A DNA stretch of 64,000 nucleotides from Bacteroidales bacterium (lineage in GTDB: Bacteria; Bacteroidota; Bacteroidia; Bacteroidales; UBA1402), in assembly GCA_017464285.1 (NCBI GenBank), contig JAFUDT010000006.1, positions 62,001 through 126,000 on the forward strand, read 5' to 3'. The notes below the pieces were generated by a model, which did no database searches, was not told the DNA's origin, and was given only the letters and a program-made list of their open reading frames with translations. The first letter of the stretch is position 1. Every line of letters begins with the position of its first letter. Shown here one piece after another: positions 63,944 to 64,000 of this stretch. The position numbers and the translations under genes are program-made.

Positions 63944-64000
63944 CGTTTCCAAGCCTACGGCCGGCCCTATGGACGGCAGGACTTGCGGTCATGTAAGAAA

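Noticed and set aside
1-64000. CRISPR arrays, insertion sequences, prophage or rRNA
   Set aside because: No direct-repeat arrays, transposase motifs, phage genes or rRNA-like sequence were seen on reading both strands.

Overview
The window is about 64 kb of a Bacteroidales-type chromosome. The genus cannot be read from it. Three things point to this group: many start regions carry the Bacteroidetes promoter form (TTTG/TTG, 19-20 bases, TAnnTTTG) rather than -35/-10 boxes; ribosome binding sites are weak; and the gene set is typical (succinylornithine-type ArgF', large LepB, BspA-like leucine-rich repeat protein, TonB receptor with carboxypeptidase-regulatory domain, DUF4876/DUF6850 proteins, HmuY-like lipoprotein, U32 protein, GH28). 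No insertion sequence, prophage, rRNA or CRISPR array was seen. One tRNA (Gln, TTG) is present.

Layout. 1-8.4 kb, minus strand: a tight surface operon with two AlgJ/AlgX-like SGNH proteins around an AlgI-like MBOAT acyltransferase, then a BspA-like protein, a CotH-kinase lipoprotein and a helical-repeat lipoprotein cut by the left edge. 8.6-17.1 kb, minus: an arginine/proline biosynthesis cluster transcribed argR, GNAT, argG, argC, argD, proC, proB, proA, argF', closed by a good terminator. 17.3-33.9 kb: housekeeping genes (tRNA-Gln, tyrS, an orphan response regulator, purN, acpP-fabF-rnc, cysS, an Ig-like lipoprotein, dapB-lepB-wbqC-M16 protease, a PfkB kinase, a DEAD-box helicase, rpsO). 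51.6-63.9 kb: parE-coaD-ctpA-dusB, a GH28 protein, a TrhP-like U32 protein, pspC, leuS, dprA and a thioesterase.

The centre of interest is 34.3-51.5 kb, plus strand, ten genes in a row behind a consensus promoter: a TonB-dependent receptor, a DUF4876 lipoprotein, a DUF6850 outer-membrane protein, four tandem paralogous lipoproteins of 661-730 residues, a papain-family (C1A) cysteine protease, a short HmuY-like lipoprotein whose start lies inside the protease stop region, and a barrel-like lipoprotein. The four paralogs carry a His-Gly ... Cys pair on predicted strand ends (HHHG ... LDACYNG), the layout of clan CD cysteine peptidases such as gingipains, followed by an alpha-helical HEAT-like tail. 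With the HmuY-like gene and the TonB receptor this looks like a surface protease and uptake machine, by analogy with the gingipain-HmuY-HmuR heme pathway of Porphyromonas. The substrate is an inference. The end of the papain-like protein resembles the C-terminal part of HmuY while the next gene carries only the N-terminal part, which suggests a split HmuY module.

Other points: the transcarbamylase has Ser at the residue that separates acetyl- from succinyl-ornithine enzymes; a GNAT protein in the arg operon is a candidate for the missing N-acylglutamate synthase; the response regulator lacks the receiver acidic pair; and an EF-hand-like loop sits between the catalytic His and Asn of the papain-like protease.
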